The position numbers and the translations under genes were made by a program. Below, one piece after another: positions 16,030-24,495 of a DNA stretch of 27,629 bases. The stretch's first letter is position 1. The number at the start of each line of letters is the position of its first letter. This stretch comes from Acidobacteriota bacterium (GTDB lineage Bacteria; Acidobacteriota; Terriglobia; Terriglobales; Acidobacteriaceae), in the NCBI GenBank assembly GCA_021779695.1, contig JAJYAE010000018.1:1-27629 (forward strand), read 5' to 3'. The notes under the pieces were generated by a model. It did no database searches, was not told the origin of the DNA, and saw only the letters and a list, made by a program, of their open reading frames with translations.

Positions 16030-17994
16030 TTGCAATGCCGTCGGTCTCGACTTCCCATCCTGCGCTCCGCCCCGTGTTGCCGAGTTGGGACGCACCTTGC
16101 CCGTCTATGGTTTCCATCTTTCATTTCACTTGCGGCAGGTTGCGCTTTTCTCACTCTCGCTCTTCGCATTGCTCCTGCCCCCGTCCTGGCGGCTGGCCAG
16201 CAGGGGCAAGCCGCAGGCGGAGAAATGACCAACGCCGGCCCGCAGGAGGCAGTATTCGATAGTCAGCACCGTCCCATCACGGCCGGTGGCTTCGTGAAGA
16301 CGGGGCCAGTTGTCTTCATCGATGCAACCGAAAAGGCAGGGCTCTCGAATTGGCGGAACGTAACCGGTTCGCAAGGGAAGCGAGTGATCATTGAAGCGAA
16401 GGGCTCTGGCGTCTGCCTTCTCGATTACGATAACGACGGCTGGCTCGATATTTATCTCGTGAACGGGTCGACGCTGGACGCTCTAGCGGGGAGGTCGCCT
16501 TCACCGCATGCGGCGCTCTTCCATAACAATCACGACGGCACGTTCACCGACGTGACCGCGAGCGCGGGTGTGGCGAATGACAGATGGGGAACAGGTTGCG
16601 CGGTCGGCGATTACGACAATGATGGCTGGCCCGATCTCTACGTAACCAATGTTGGCGCCAGTAGGCTGTATCACAACAATCACAACGGCACGTTCACCGA
16701 TGTCGCTGTACAGGCCGGCGTGGCCCTCGGCGAGGTACCGCCCGACGTGGCAATTGACCACACCGGCGCTACTTTCGGAGACTACGACGGCGACGGCAAT
16801 CTCGATCTATTTGTGGCCGGCTATATTGATCTTGACCTGAAAAATGCTCCGCTCTCCGGCGCTAAGGCTGCTGGTTACGACTTCTGCCAGTACCGCGGCG
16901 TACAGGTAATGTGTGGCCCGCGCGGCCTTCGGGGAGCACACGATCATCTCTTCCACAGCAACGGTGATGGTACGTTTTCGGACGTCAGCAAGAAGCTGGG
17001 CGTGGACGGTCCCAACGGATATTACGGGCTCGACGCGCTATTTGCCGACGTGAACAACGACGGCAAGCCAGACCTCCTTGTGGCCAATGACTCTACGCCG
17101 AATTATTTGTACATTAACAAGGGGCACGGTACCTTCAAGGACGATAGTTACGAAAGCGGATTCGCGCTCAACGGAGACGGACGCGAGGCGGCCAATATGG
17201 GACTCGCCGTCGGTGACTATGAGAACAACGGGCATCTCTCCGTCGTGAGTACAACCTTCTCTGATGACTTCCCCATACTTTTCCGGAACGATGGCAAAGG
17301 CGCTTTCACGGATAATAGTTACGAAGCCGGAATTGCCCAGTCTTCTATCCCCTTTGTGAAATTTGGCGATGGATTTCTTGATTACGACAATGACGGCTGG
17401 AAGGATCTGTTTATCGTAAACGGCCACGTCTATCCGCAGGTCGATCAGCATCCGGAATGGGGACAAAGCTACGCCCAGCGCCCGCTGCTTTATCACAATC
17501 TGGGCAACGGTAAATTCGAGCTGGTGCCTGCGCTCGAGGGAACAGGACTGGCGGTGGTTACCGTCGGCCGGGGCGCTGCGTTTGGGGACCTCTTCAATAA
17601 CGGCAAGATCGACGTGGTCATCAACAATATGGACAGTTTCCCCTTGCTGCTGCGCAACGCTAATCCCGACCACCATCATTGGGTCGAGATTAAGCTCGTC
17701 GGCGGACCTGGAAGCCCCCGCGACGCGGTCGGGACAACCGTCTACCTGACTGAAAACGGGATGCGTCAACGGGGAGATGCTCTGAGCGGCGGAAGCTATC
17801 TCTCGTCAAATGACATGCGCGTCCACTTTGGCTTGGGCAACTCGAACATAATCGATCAGGTGGAGATTCACTGGCCTAGCGGCAACGTGGAGAAGTTGGG
17901 CCTGGCTTTCGTCGATCGCATCTACACCATTACCGAAGGTAAAGGCATTACCGGCGCGATGTGCGATGGCAAGGAGTGCGAACCGTTCCATTGA
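16030..17994 (+). CDS. CRTAC1-type FG-GAP/ASPIC-UnbV protein 2
   Basis: This second CRTAC1-type protein has 654 residues. A long basic N-region precedes a hydrophobic stretch (about 28-52) ending near VLAAG, consistent with export. There are five good calcium motifs (DYDNDGWLDIY, DYDNDGWPDLY, DYDGDGNLDLF, DVNNDGKPDLL, DYDNDGWKDLF) and two degenerate ones (DYENNGHLSVV, DLFNNGKIDVV). A C-terminal ASPIC/UnbV domain follows (VGTTVYL, VHFGLGN, VEIHWPSGN). The start is TTG at 16030, supported by AAAGAGGT 9 bases before, and is uncertain. It is divergent from the receptor operon and 147 bases ahead of a GH29 gene on the same strand. Its function is unknown, as for protein 1. Confidence 0.85.
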   Translation: MQCRRSRLPILRSAPCCRVGTHLARLWFPSFISLAAGCAFLTLALRIAPAPVLAAGQQGQAAGGEMTNAGPQEAVFDSQHRPITAGGFVKTGPVVFIDATEKAGLSNWRNVTGSQGKRVIIEAKGSGVCLLDYDNDGWLDIYLVNGSTLDALAGRSPSPHAALFHNNHDGTFTDVTASAGVANDRWGTGCAVGDYDNDGWPDLYVTNVGASRLYHNNHNGTFTDVAVQAGVALGEVPPDVAIDHTGATFGDYDGDGNLDLFVAGYIDLDLKNAPLSGAKAAGYDFCQYRGVQVMCGPRGLRGAHDHLFHSNGDGTFSDVSKKLGVDGPNGYYGLDALFADVNNDGKPDLLVANDSTPNYLYINKGHGTFKDDSYESGFALNGDGREAANMGLAVGDYENNGHLSVVSTTFSDDFPILFRNDGKGAFTDNSYEAGIAQSSIPFVKFGDGFLDYDNDGWKDLFIVNGHVYPQVDQHPEWGQSYAQRPLLYHNLGNGKFELVPALEGTGLAVVTVGRGAAFGDLFNNGKIDVVINNMDSFPLLLRNANPDHHHWVEIKLVGGPGSPRDAVGTTVYLTENGMRQRGDALSGGSYLSSNDMRVHFGLGNSNIIDQVEIHWPSGNVEKLGLAFVDRIYTITEGKGITGAMCDGKECEPFH

Positions 17995-18141
17995 ATCCTT
18001 CTATCTGCGGATGCGGGAAATCGAGAGATCGCAAGCCACGGCGCGCACAAGCGAGCAAACATTGGCAAGAACCTGTCGGATCGCTATTATGCCATGAGGC
18101 AAACATAGCCGCACGGCAGAGCGCTGAAAGGAGATTCGGCA

Positions 18142-19566
18142 ATGATCCGCCGTTTTGGATTTGTTTTAGTCTTCGCAGGGTTGATGATTTCTGAAAGCGG
18201 AATTTGTACGGCACAAAAACACGTCGCGTACGAGCCGACACTTACGTCGTTGGACAGTCACCCACTGCCGCAGTGGTATGCGGGGGCGAAGTTGGGAATT
18301 TTCATCCACTGGGGACTGTACTCAGTGCCGGGCTGGGCGCCGCTCTCGCATCCCTCGCACGACTTTACGAGCGAGAACTACATCAAAAACAATCCCTACG
18401 CGGAGTGGTATCTGAACGTGATGCGAATTCCGGGCTCGCCGACGCAGGCTTATCAGCGCGAACACTACGGAGCGAATTTCAGCTACTACGACTTTGCTCC
18501 CATCTTCAATCGCGAATCGAAAAAATGGAATCCCGATGAGTGGGCAAAGACGTTCCACGACGCAGGCGCGCGCTACGTGGTGCTGACGACGAAGCACCAC
18601 GAGGGATTCACGCTTTGGCCGAGCACGACCGTGAATCCGAATCCTTCAATTCCCCAGAACGAGCGGCACGCGGAGCGTGACATTGTCGGCGAGCTGACAA
18701 CGGCCGTTCGCGACGAAGGAATGAAGATGGGACTCTATTACTCCGGCGGGTACGACTGGACTTTTAACTCTGGTCCCATCGAGACGCCCGTGGACTATGA
18801 GACGGTAAAGCCGGAAACACAGGCTTACGGGGACTACGCCTTCACGCAAATTCATGAACTGATCGATCGCTATCATCCGGCCGTTCTGTGGAATGACATT
18901 GACTGGCCGAAGACGGGCCGCCCCATGCAGGTGGAGGCGGACTACTACAACGCTGTGCCGGATGGAGTAGTGGACGACCGATTCGGAATCAAGCACGCGG
19001 ATTTTATTTCGCCGGAGTACCAGAAGCTAGACAAAATCAGTCCGAAGAAGTGGGAGGAATGCCGCGGCCTGGGGCAATCATTTGGCTATAACCGCGCCGA
19101 GGGAGAGGCACAAACGATCGCTCCCGCCGATCTGATTGAGCTGTTGGTCGACGTTGTGAGTAAGAACGGCAACCTTTTGCTGGATGTGGGGCCAGAGACC
19201 GATGGAACGATTCCTCCCGTGCAGATGGAGCGACTGAAAGCGCTCGGTGCCTGGCTCAAGCAGAATGGGGAGGCGATCTACGACACCGTGCCGTGGGAGC
19301 GCGCAGTGGGCAAGACCACGGAAGGCAATGATCTGCGCTTTACGCGCAAGGGAAGCGATCTGTACGCAACGATCTTGGGGAAGCCGAAGGCGCTGACGGT
19401 GACGATTGACGGTGTAATCGCAAGACCAGGTTTGCAGGTGACCTTGCTGGGTGAAGTTAAGCCGTTGGAAACGAAGGCAAGTGGAGGTAATTTGCAGGTG
19501 GCCCTGCCTGAGCATCTGCACGGAAACTATGCTTATGTGCTGAAGCTGGCCGGCTACGCGCAGTGA
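18142..19566 (+). CDS. GH29 alpha-L-fucosidase (GH29-A-like), Sec signal
   Basis: This 474-residue exported fucosidase has a signal peptide of about 24 residues (cleavage near CTA-Q). The core shows KLGIFIHWGLYSVPGWAP (50-67), LTTKHHEGFTLWPS, GLYYSGGYDW and VLWNDIDWP with the likely nucleophile Asp252. WEECRGLGQSFGYNRAEGE and LLLDVGPETDG follow. The LWND and SFGYNR blocks are those of the broad-specificity GH29-A group that includes the Thermotoga enzyme. AAAGGAG at 18127-18133 lies 8 bases before the ATG. It is convergent with the lacI-type gene and follows CRTAC1-2. Of the four GH29 genes here it looks most like a general alpha-fucosidase. Confidence 0.93.
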   Translation: MIRRFGFVLVFAGLMISESGICTAQKHVAYEPTLTSLDSHPLPQWYAGAKLGIFIHWGLYSVPGWAPLSHPSHDFTSENYIKNNPYAEWYLNVMRIPGSPTQAYQREHYGANFSYYDFAPIFNRESKKWNPDEWAKTFHDAGARYVVLTTKHHEGFTLWPSTTVNPNPSIPQNERHAERDIVGELTTAVRDEGMKMGLYYSGGYDWTFNSGPIETPVDYETVKPETQAYGDYAFTQIHELIDRYHPAVLWNDIDWPKTGRPMQVEADYYNAVPDGVVDDRFGIKHADFISPEYQKLDKISPKKWEECRGLGQSFGYNRAEGEAQTIAPADLIELLVDVVSKNGNLLLDVGPETDGTIPPVQMERLKALGAWLKQNGEAIYDTVPWERAVGKTTEGNDLRFTRKGSDLYATILGKPKALTVTIDGVIARPGLQVTLLGEVKPLETKASGGNLQVALPEHLHGNYAYVLKLAGYAQ

Positions 19567-19646
19567 GGCGGGTCGCCAGGCTCGGATTCAGAGAGCAACT
19601 TAACCAACTTCCTTTGATATAACGAGAATCCCACTTCCAAGCATCG

Positions 19647-20693
19647 TCAACTCAGGGAATCTGGTTCGGCGGAAATCGGAGTTCGTTGACTTGAAGCGCG
19701 CACCACCACTCGAGGAGTAACGAGTTTGGCTTTCGGCTTTACCTTACTCTTTCTGTTTGCCAACGCAACCGCAAGATCGCCCGCAAACTTTCCAATTAGC
19801 TCACTTCCCTGATCCACAGAAGACAATGGAATTCGCAGAAAATCCGAGTATGAGAAATTGCCGCAGCCAATTACGGCCATATCCCGTGGAATTCGCAGCC
19901 CGGCATCCAGGATTGCGCGCATCGCACCCAAAGCCGACGGGTCGTTGAAGCAAAAGATTCCATCCGGACGCGGTTTCGCCGAAAGCAGCTTCTTAGCTGC
20001 TTCGAATCCACCCATCTCTCCACGGTGATCTCCTGATGCACCAAGAGAAACAATGTGCCCGGGCAGGGGCTTTAGGCCATGCGAGGCAAGCGCTTGCTTA
20101 TAACCCTTTAGGCGCCCGAGCGCAGTACTGACTTCGGGACCTCGGATGTGCGCGACACGGTGGCAACCCTGCTCGATGAGGTGAGACGTAGCCAGCGCGC
20201 CCACCGCTTCATCGTCCACGCCTACGAAATTGGCGTCGAGTCCTTGGAATTGCCTGTCGATAAGGATATAAGGCATGTTCTGCTCTTCGATCATGCGAAA
20301 GCAGTCCACCGAACGTTGCGCCGACGCAACCAGGATGACGTCGACGCGCCTTGCCAGCAGGTGCTTGATCTCCTGCACCTCGAGATCCGGATCCTCGTCG
20401 GAGGATGAAATGAAAAGGCTATAGCCGTGGTTTCTTGTTTCGGAGGAGATGACTTTGGCAATATCCGCGAAGAAAGGGTGCAGCAGGTCCGGAACAACCA
20501 GCCCGAGGGTCCAAGTCCGGCCGGTCACCAGCGAGCGAGCTGCCAGGTTGGGTTGGTAATTCAATTCGCGCATCCGCCTCAAGACGCGCTTCCGGGTCTC
20601 GGCTCCAATATCAGGGTGATCGCGCAAAACTTTTGAAACGGTCACCACAGAGAGACCTAGCTCGTTAGCGATATCTTTTAGCCGGATTGCCAT
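19647..20693 (-). CDS. LacI-family transcriptional regulator
   Basis: The 348-residue protein has an N-terminal helix-turn-helix (LKDIANELGLSVVTVSKVL, 5-23) with the hinge helix LNYQPNLAARSLVTGRT. A periplasmic-binding-like effector domain follows (LGLVVPDLLHPFFADI, VAHIRGP, GIFCFNDPSALGAM, SSVDQ). Full length, no defects. It is divergent from the AKR-ADH-fucP operon, whose promoter carries two CG-centred operators; the same pair lies before the TonB receptor gene. This makes it the likely repressor of both. Fucose or an oligosaccharide is the probable inducer (inference). Confidence 0.93.
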   Translation of the reverse strand: MAIRLKDIANELGLSVVTVSKVLRDHPDIGAETRKRVLRRMRELNYQPNLAARSLVTGRTWTLGLVVPDLLHPFFADIAKVISSETRNHGYSLFISSSDEDPDLEVQEIKHLLARRVDVILVASAQRSVDCFRMIEEQNMPYILIDRQFQGLDANFVGVDDEAVGALATSHLIEQGCHRVAHIRGPEVSTALGRLKGYKQALASHGLKPLPGHIVSLGASGDHRGEMGGFEAAKKLLSAKPRPDGIFCFNDPSALGAMRAILDAGLRIPRDMAVIGCGNFSYSDFLRIPLSSVDQGSELIGKFAGDLAVALANRKSKVKPKAKLVTPRVVVRASSQRTPISAEPDSLS

Positions 20694-20842
20694 ATTTCGA
20701 GTTTACTCCTTGCTCGATTGCCGTTTGCTGCGTCTGAAGGCTGGGTCACGCAGCCGCCTTCATGCTGATCGCCATCGAGTCATTTTCGGGCTTCACTCGC
20801 CGGTGTCACAAGAACTAAATCCACCTATTCCACTCCATTGCC

Positions 20843-20871
20843 TTGACAACCGAATCGCATCTGTTTATTTT
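20843..20871 (+). promoter_or_regulatory. Predicted promoter of the AKR-ADH-fucP-fucU-GH29 operon
   Basis: TTGACA (20843-20848), a 17-base spacer and TATTTT (20866-20871). The operators begin two bases later. Confidence 0.6.
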
Positions 20872-20872
20872 T

Positions 20873-20897
20873 GTTAGCGTTTCAGTTATCGTTTAAT
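20873..20897 (+). promoter_or_regulatory. Tandem LacI-type operators before the AKR operon
   Basis: GTTAGCGTTTCA (20873-20884), one base, then TTATCGTTTAAT (20886-20897). The second 12-mer differs by one base from TTGTCGTTTAAT before the TonB receptor gene, and the two 25-bp elements agree at 18 positions. The element covers the expected transcription start, a repressor position. Confidence 0.65.
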
Positions 20898-20909
20898 ACG
20901 CCATTTGGA

Positions 20910-21962
20910 GTGAGGAAATTGGAACCTCTAACCTCGGTGCCCAGCCAAATAGTCGAGTCCGTCAACCCCTCGCTTATCCCTTCTAGGACCTTGGCTTCTG
21001 GCGCCAAAATGCCCGCGATCGGTCTAGGAACATTTGGTTCGGACAATGCTTCGCACGACGCTGTAGCTGAGGCAGTACGATACGCCGCGAGCTTAGGCTA
21101 CCGGCACTTCGACTGCGCATCGGTGTATGGCAATGAGGACCGGATCGGGCGCGTCTTCCGACAACTGCTGGGCAGCGGGTTGCGCCGCGAAGAACTCTGG
21201 ATCACCTCCAAGCTGTGGAACGACAAGCATGGTGAAGACGATGTGATACCCTCCTGCGAGAAGTCGCTGGCCGATTTACAGGTTGATTACCTCGATCTCT
21301 ATCTCGTTCACTGGCCGTTTCCAAATCATCATCCTCCCGGCTGCGACGTTACCGCGCGCAGTCCGCATGCCCTGCCCTACATCCATGAACACTACATGCG
21401 CACTTGGCGCAAGATGGAAGAACTGGTCGATCGCGGACTGACGCGCCACATCGGTACCTCGAATATGACCATCCCCAAGATGGACTTGGTGCTGCGCGAC
21501 GCGCGCATCCGGCCAGTGGTAAATGAAATGGAGCTTCATCCGCATTTTCAGCAGCCCGATTTTTTTCGCTATTTGATCGCGAGAGGCATTCAGCCAGTCG
21601 GGTACTCGCCGCTCGGCTCGCCGGCGCGCCCCGAGCGCGATCGCACGCCCGAAGATACTTCGCCGACTGAGGATTCAGTCATCTGCCGCATCGCGCACCG
21701 ACTCGATCTGCACCCGGCCGTGGTGTGCATCAAATGGGCTGTCCAGCGCGGCCAGATTCCCATTCCATTTTCCACGAATCCGAGAAATCTGCTGAACAAT
21801 CTGCGCGCCACGGTCAGCGCGCCCCTGACAGCCGATGATATGAAGGCAATCGAAAAGGTTGACCACAACTGCCGATTGATCAAAGGCCATGTCTTCCTCT
21901 GGAAGGAAAATCAATTGTGGGAAGACCTCTGGGATGTGAACGGAGTGGTCACGCCTGCGTAG
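20910..21962 (+). CDS. Aldo/keto reductase
   Basis: NAD(P)H-dependent (beta/alpha)8 oxidoreductase of about 350 residues. The catalytic tetrad is clear: Asp68 (HFDCASVY), Tyr73, Lys101 (ITSKLWN) and His134 (LVHWPF); GTSNM, NEMELHP and YSPLG follow as in the AKR superfamily, and FSTNPRNLLNN is the cofactor-phosphate loop. The frame is open back to a TTG at 20871, but that codon sits at the predicted transcription start. GTG at 20910 is preferred; TTG 20919 and GTG 20937 are alternatives. It is first gene of the LacI-controlled operon. The substrate is unknown: fucose, a fucose-derived aldehyde or a glycan partner sugar are possible from context. Confidence 0.85.
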   Translation: MRKLEPLTSVPSQIVESVNPSLIPSRTLASGAKMPAIGLGTFGSDNASHDAVAEAVRYAASLGYRHFDCASVYGNEDRIGRVFRQLLGSGLRREELWITSKLWNDKHGEDDVIPSCEKSLADLQVDYLDLYLVHWPFPNHHPPGCDVTARSPHALPYIHEHYMRTWRKMEELVDRGLTRHIGTSNMTIPKMDLVLRDARIRPVVNEMELHPHFQQPDFFRYLIARGIQPVGYSPLGSPARPERDRTPEDTSPTEDSVICRIAHRLDLHPAVVCIKWAVQRGQIPIPFSTNPRNLLNNLRATVSAPLTADDMKAIEKVDHNCRLIKGHVFLWKENQLWEDLWDVNGVVTPA

Positions 21963-22077
21963 GATGGGCGACGGTTGATGCTGACCGCCGGTTCTAAAGC
22001 CGTGAAGAATTGAATTCGGCGGCAGAACGCGCGTTTCGCAGGGAGAAATCGCACGCAGGAAGCCAGGAGTGAGCGGG

Positions 22078-23136
22078 ATGAGCAAGATGATGAAAGCGGC
22101 GTTTCTTCCCGGAAACAGTACCGTCGAGATGCGAGAAGTTCCGGTACCAGAGCCGGGACACGGCGAAGTACTCCTTGCCGTCAAAGCTTCTACCATTTGC
22201 GGCTCGGACATCCGCGCCATTTATCACGAGCACCTGGGCAAAGGTCCTGAAGGCTATCAGGGGGTGATCGCCGGACACGAGCCCGCAGGTCAGATCGTTG
22301 AAGCCGGTCCAGGCTGCCGCCTATTCAAAGTGGGCGATCGGGTTCTTGTCTACCACATCTCGGGGTGCGGCGTGTGCAACGATTGCCGCCGCGGGTACAT
22401 GATCTCGTGCACCAGCACGCAATATCGCCGAGCGTATGGATGGCAGCGCGATGGTGGCATGGCCGAGTATCTTCTTGCAGAAGAAAAAGATCTCATCCAG
22501 CTTCCAGCTTCTCTTACGTATTTGGATGGAGCACAGGTGGCATGCGGCTATGGCACCGTATATGAAGCCCTGCAAAAGGTGGGGATTGATGGCAATCACG
22601 CTGTACTGATTACGGGCTTGGGCCCGGTGGGCCTTGCCGCGGGGGCCCTGTGCCGCAAGCTGGGCGCAGAGAGAATTATCGGCATAGATATCTCTCCCGA
22701 GCGTCGCAATATTGCCCAGAGTCTCGGGCTTTGCGACTCCGTTCTCGCCGCTGGGCTGGACAATGTATGCGAGGTCCGCGAGCTGACTCGCGGCAGTGGA
22801 GTTGAGCGCGCGATCGATTGTTCTGGCAACGCAGATGCGCGCACCGTCGCGATTCGCGCGACTCGCAAATGGGGAAGGATCGTCATGGTCGGCGAAGGAG
22901 GTTCGGTTGCCTTCAATCCATCTCCCGACATCATCCATGATCAAAAGACAGTCTTTGGTTCCTGGGTTACATCGACATGGCTCATGGAAGAGCTGGCGGA
23001 GCGGTTGGTTCGCTGGAACTTGCACCCCGAACAGATTGTTACCCATCGTTTTTCCCTCGCCCAGGCAAGTGAAGCCTATGCGTTGATGGCCTCTGGGCGA
23101 TGCGGCAAAGTCGCAGTTTGCCCCGCTTTGGAGTAG
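22078..23136 (+). CDS. Zinc-dependent alcohol dehydrogenase (MDR family)
   Basis: About 352 residues, medium-chain dehydrogenase. Catalytic-zinc ligands are Cys41 (ICGSD) and His67-Glu68 (GHEPAG), with Cys156 (ACGYG) as a likely third. The structural-zinc cluster C-x2-C-x2-C-x7-C is complete (97, 100, 103, 111). The nucleotide loop is GLGPVG (180-185). It resembles sorbitol/threonine-dehydrogenase-type enzymes acting on polyols or hydroxy acids. ATG 22078 has AGGAG 8 bases upstream; the GTG at 22069 overlaps that site and is rejected. It lies 115 bases after the AKR and 3 bases before fucP. Oxidation of fucose, fuconate or a keto-deoxy acid is plausible but unproven. Confidence 0.88.
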   Translation: MSKMMKAAFLPGNSTVEMREVPVPEPGHGEVLLAVKASTICGSDIRAIYHEHLGKGPEGYQGVIAGHEPAGQIVEAGPGCRLFKVGDRVLVYHISGCGVCNDCRRGYMISCTSTQYRRAYGWQRDGGMAEYLLAEEKDLIQLPASLTYLDGAQVACGYGTVYEALQKVGIDGNHAVLITGLGPVGLAAGALCRKLGAERIIGIDISPERRNIAQSLGLCDSVLAAGLDNVCEVRELTRGSGVERAIDCSGNADARTVAIRATRKWGRIVMVGEGGSVAFNPSPDIIHDQKTVFGSWVTSTWLMEELAERLVRWNLHPEQIVTHRFSLAQASEAYALMASGRCGKVAVCPALE

Positions 23137-23139
23137 CTC

Positions 23140-24495
23140 ATGTCCGCAATAGTAGAAGACTCAGCCGCCTCACAATCCTCACCCGCCCTCCTCTTGCCGC
23201 GCGACGGCAGGATCGCCTTCTGCCTGGTGACGGGATTATTCTTTCTGTGGGCAATTCCCAACAACCTGAACGACGTGCTGATTCGCCAGTTCATGAAGTC
23301 CTTCGAGATCAACCGCTTCGAGGCGGGTCTCATTCAATCTGCTTTCTACCTTGGCTATTTCTTATTCGCTATCCCCGCTGCTCTCGTCATGCGCCGATTC
23401 GGCTACAAGACCGGCTTGATGACTGGCTTGATGCTCTATGCGTGCGGCACGTTCCTTTTCTTCCCCGCTGCTTCGGTCAGAAGTTACCCCCTCTTCCTCC
23501 TCGCATTGTTCGTCATCGCGAGTGGCCTCGGGTTTCTCGAGACAGGCTCCAATGCTCTCATCACCCAACTAGGCGACCCTCAATCCGCGGTCAGACGGCT
23601 CAATTTTTCGCAGGCATTCAATCCGCTCGGGGCGATCTCAGGCGCTTTGATCGGAACGGTGTTCATTTTTTCGGGAGTAGAACCCCGATCAAGCGAGATC
23701 GTACGCATGAGGGCCCTTGGAACCTATGACGCATTCCTTCAGCATGAAACCGCACGCGTGCTTGTGCCTTACATGGTGCTGGGCGTCGTTGTCTTGATGT
23801 GGGCCATGCTCATCTTTAAGACTCGATTTCCGGACATCGAGGGGGATTCCTCGGGCCCGCATACAAGCCAATTCGGCGGTTATCTCACGCTTCTCCGCTA
23901 TCCCAGTTTTCTTCTGGCCGTTGCTGCTCAGTTCTGTTACGTTGGTGCGCAGGTGGGCACCTGGAGCTACTTTATCCAGTATGCGCAGGATTACACCCAT
24001 GTCCCCGAGAAGCTGGCGGGTTATCTGCTCACGGCAACACTCGCAGCTTTCGCCATCGGACGATTTGCATCCAGCTATCTGATGCAGCGCCTGCGTCCGG
24101 ACAGGATGCTGGGCACCTTCGCTCTCGTCAATATTGTGCTCGTACTGATCGGCATCCTCCGGCCGGGTTGGGGAGGACTGGTCGCAGTGCTGCTCACCAG
24201 CTTCTTCATGTCGCTTATGTTTCCGACCATCTTTGCCCTCGGTATTCGGGATCTCGGCGAACATACCAAGGAGGGTGCTTCGCTGCTGGTGATGTCCATC
24301 ATCGGCGGAGCAGTCTTTACACCCCTTATGGGATTCGCCTATCAGGCTACAAAGAGCACGGCCGCAAGCATGATCGTTCCCTTGATGTGCTATGTCGTTG
24401 TTGCGCTCTTTGCATTCTGGGGAGCGCACACCGCAACCCTTTCAATCCGCTCTGGGCGGCTGCTCAACGAGGTCCCAAGTGAACTCAAATCCTGA
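23140..24495 (+). CDS. fucP: L-fucose:H+ symporter (MFS)
   Basis: Inner-membrane fucose importer with about twelve membrane helices in 451 residues. It is strongly FucP-like along its length: PNNLNDVLIRQF with the key Asp45 (E. coli FucP Asp46), EAGLIQSAFYLGYF, GLGFLETGSN with Glu134 (E. coli Glu135), AQFCYVGAQVGTWSY and MSLMFPTIFALGIRDLG. These acidic residues carry proton coupling and sugar binding in the studied transporter. The start follows TTGGAG, and the stop is overlapped by the next gene by 17 bases. This gene firmly ties the operon to L-fucose; a related hexose cannot be strictly excluded. Confidence 0.93.
   Translation: MSAIVEDSAASQSSPALLLPRDGRIAFCLVTGLFFLWAIPNNLNDVLIRQFMKSFEINRFEAGLIQSAFYLGYFLFAIPAALVMRRFGYKTGLMTGLMLYACGTFLFFPAASVRSYPLFLLALFVIASGLGFLETGSNALITQLGDPQSAVRRLNFSQAFNPLGAISGALIGTVFIFSGVEPRSSEIVRMRALGTYDAFLQHETARVLVPYMVLGVVVLMWAMLIFKTRFPDIEGDSSGPHTSQFGGYLTLLRYPSFLLAVAAQFCYVGAQVGTWSYFIQYAQDYTHVPEKLAGYLLTATLAAFAIGRFASSYLMQRLRPDRMLGTFALVNIVLVLIGILRPGWGGLVAVLLTSFFMSLMFPTIFALGIRDLGEHTKEGASLLVMSIIGGAVFTPLMGFAYQATKSTAASMIVPLMCYVVVALFAFWGAHTATLSIRSGRLLNEVPSELKS

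Noticed and set aside
17038..17769. 243-residue open frame on the minus strand, antisense to CRTAC1-2
   Set aside because: It is fully inside a well-supported gene with seven calcium motifs; the repetitive GAC/AAC-rich codons create a long antisense frame. No family signature is seen.
20871..20909. Extra N-terminal 13 codons of the aldo/keto reductase from a TTG start
   Set aside because: The TTG sits at the end of the predicted -10 and inside the operator region, so it should not be translated; a start at or after 20910 is more plausible.
22321..23046. 241-residue minus-strand open frame inside the zinc dehydrogenase gene
   Set aside because: The plus-strand frame has both zinc sites and the nucleotide loop intact; the antisense frame has no recognisable domain.
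23689..24429. 246-residue minus-strand open frame inside fucP
   Set aside because: Shadow of the fucP coding frame; the composition (Cys, His, Glu-rich, no fold pattern) is that of antisense sequence.
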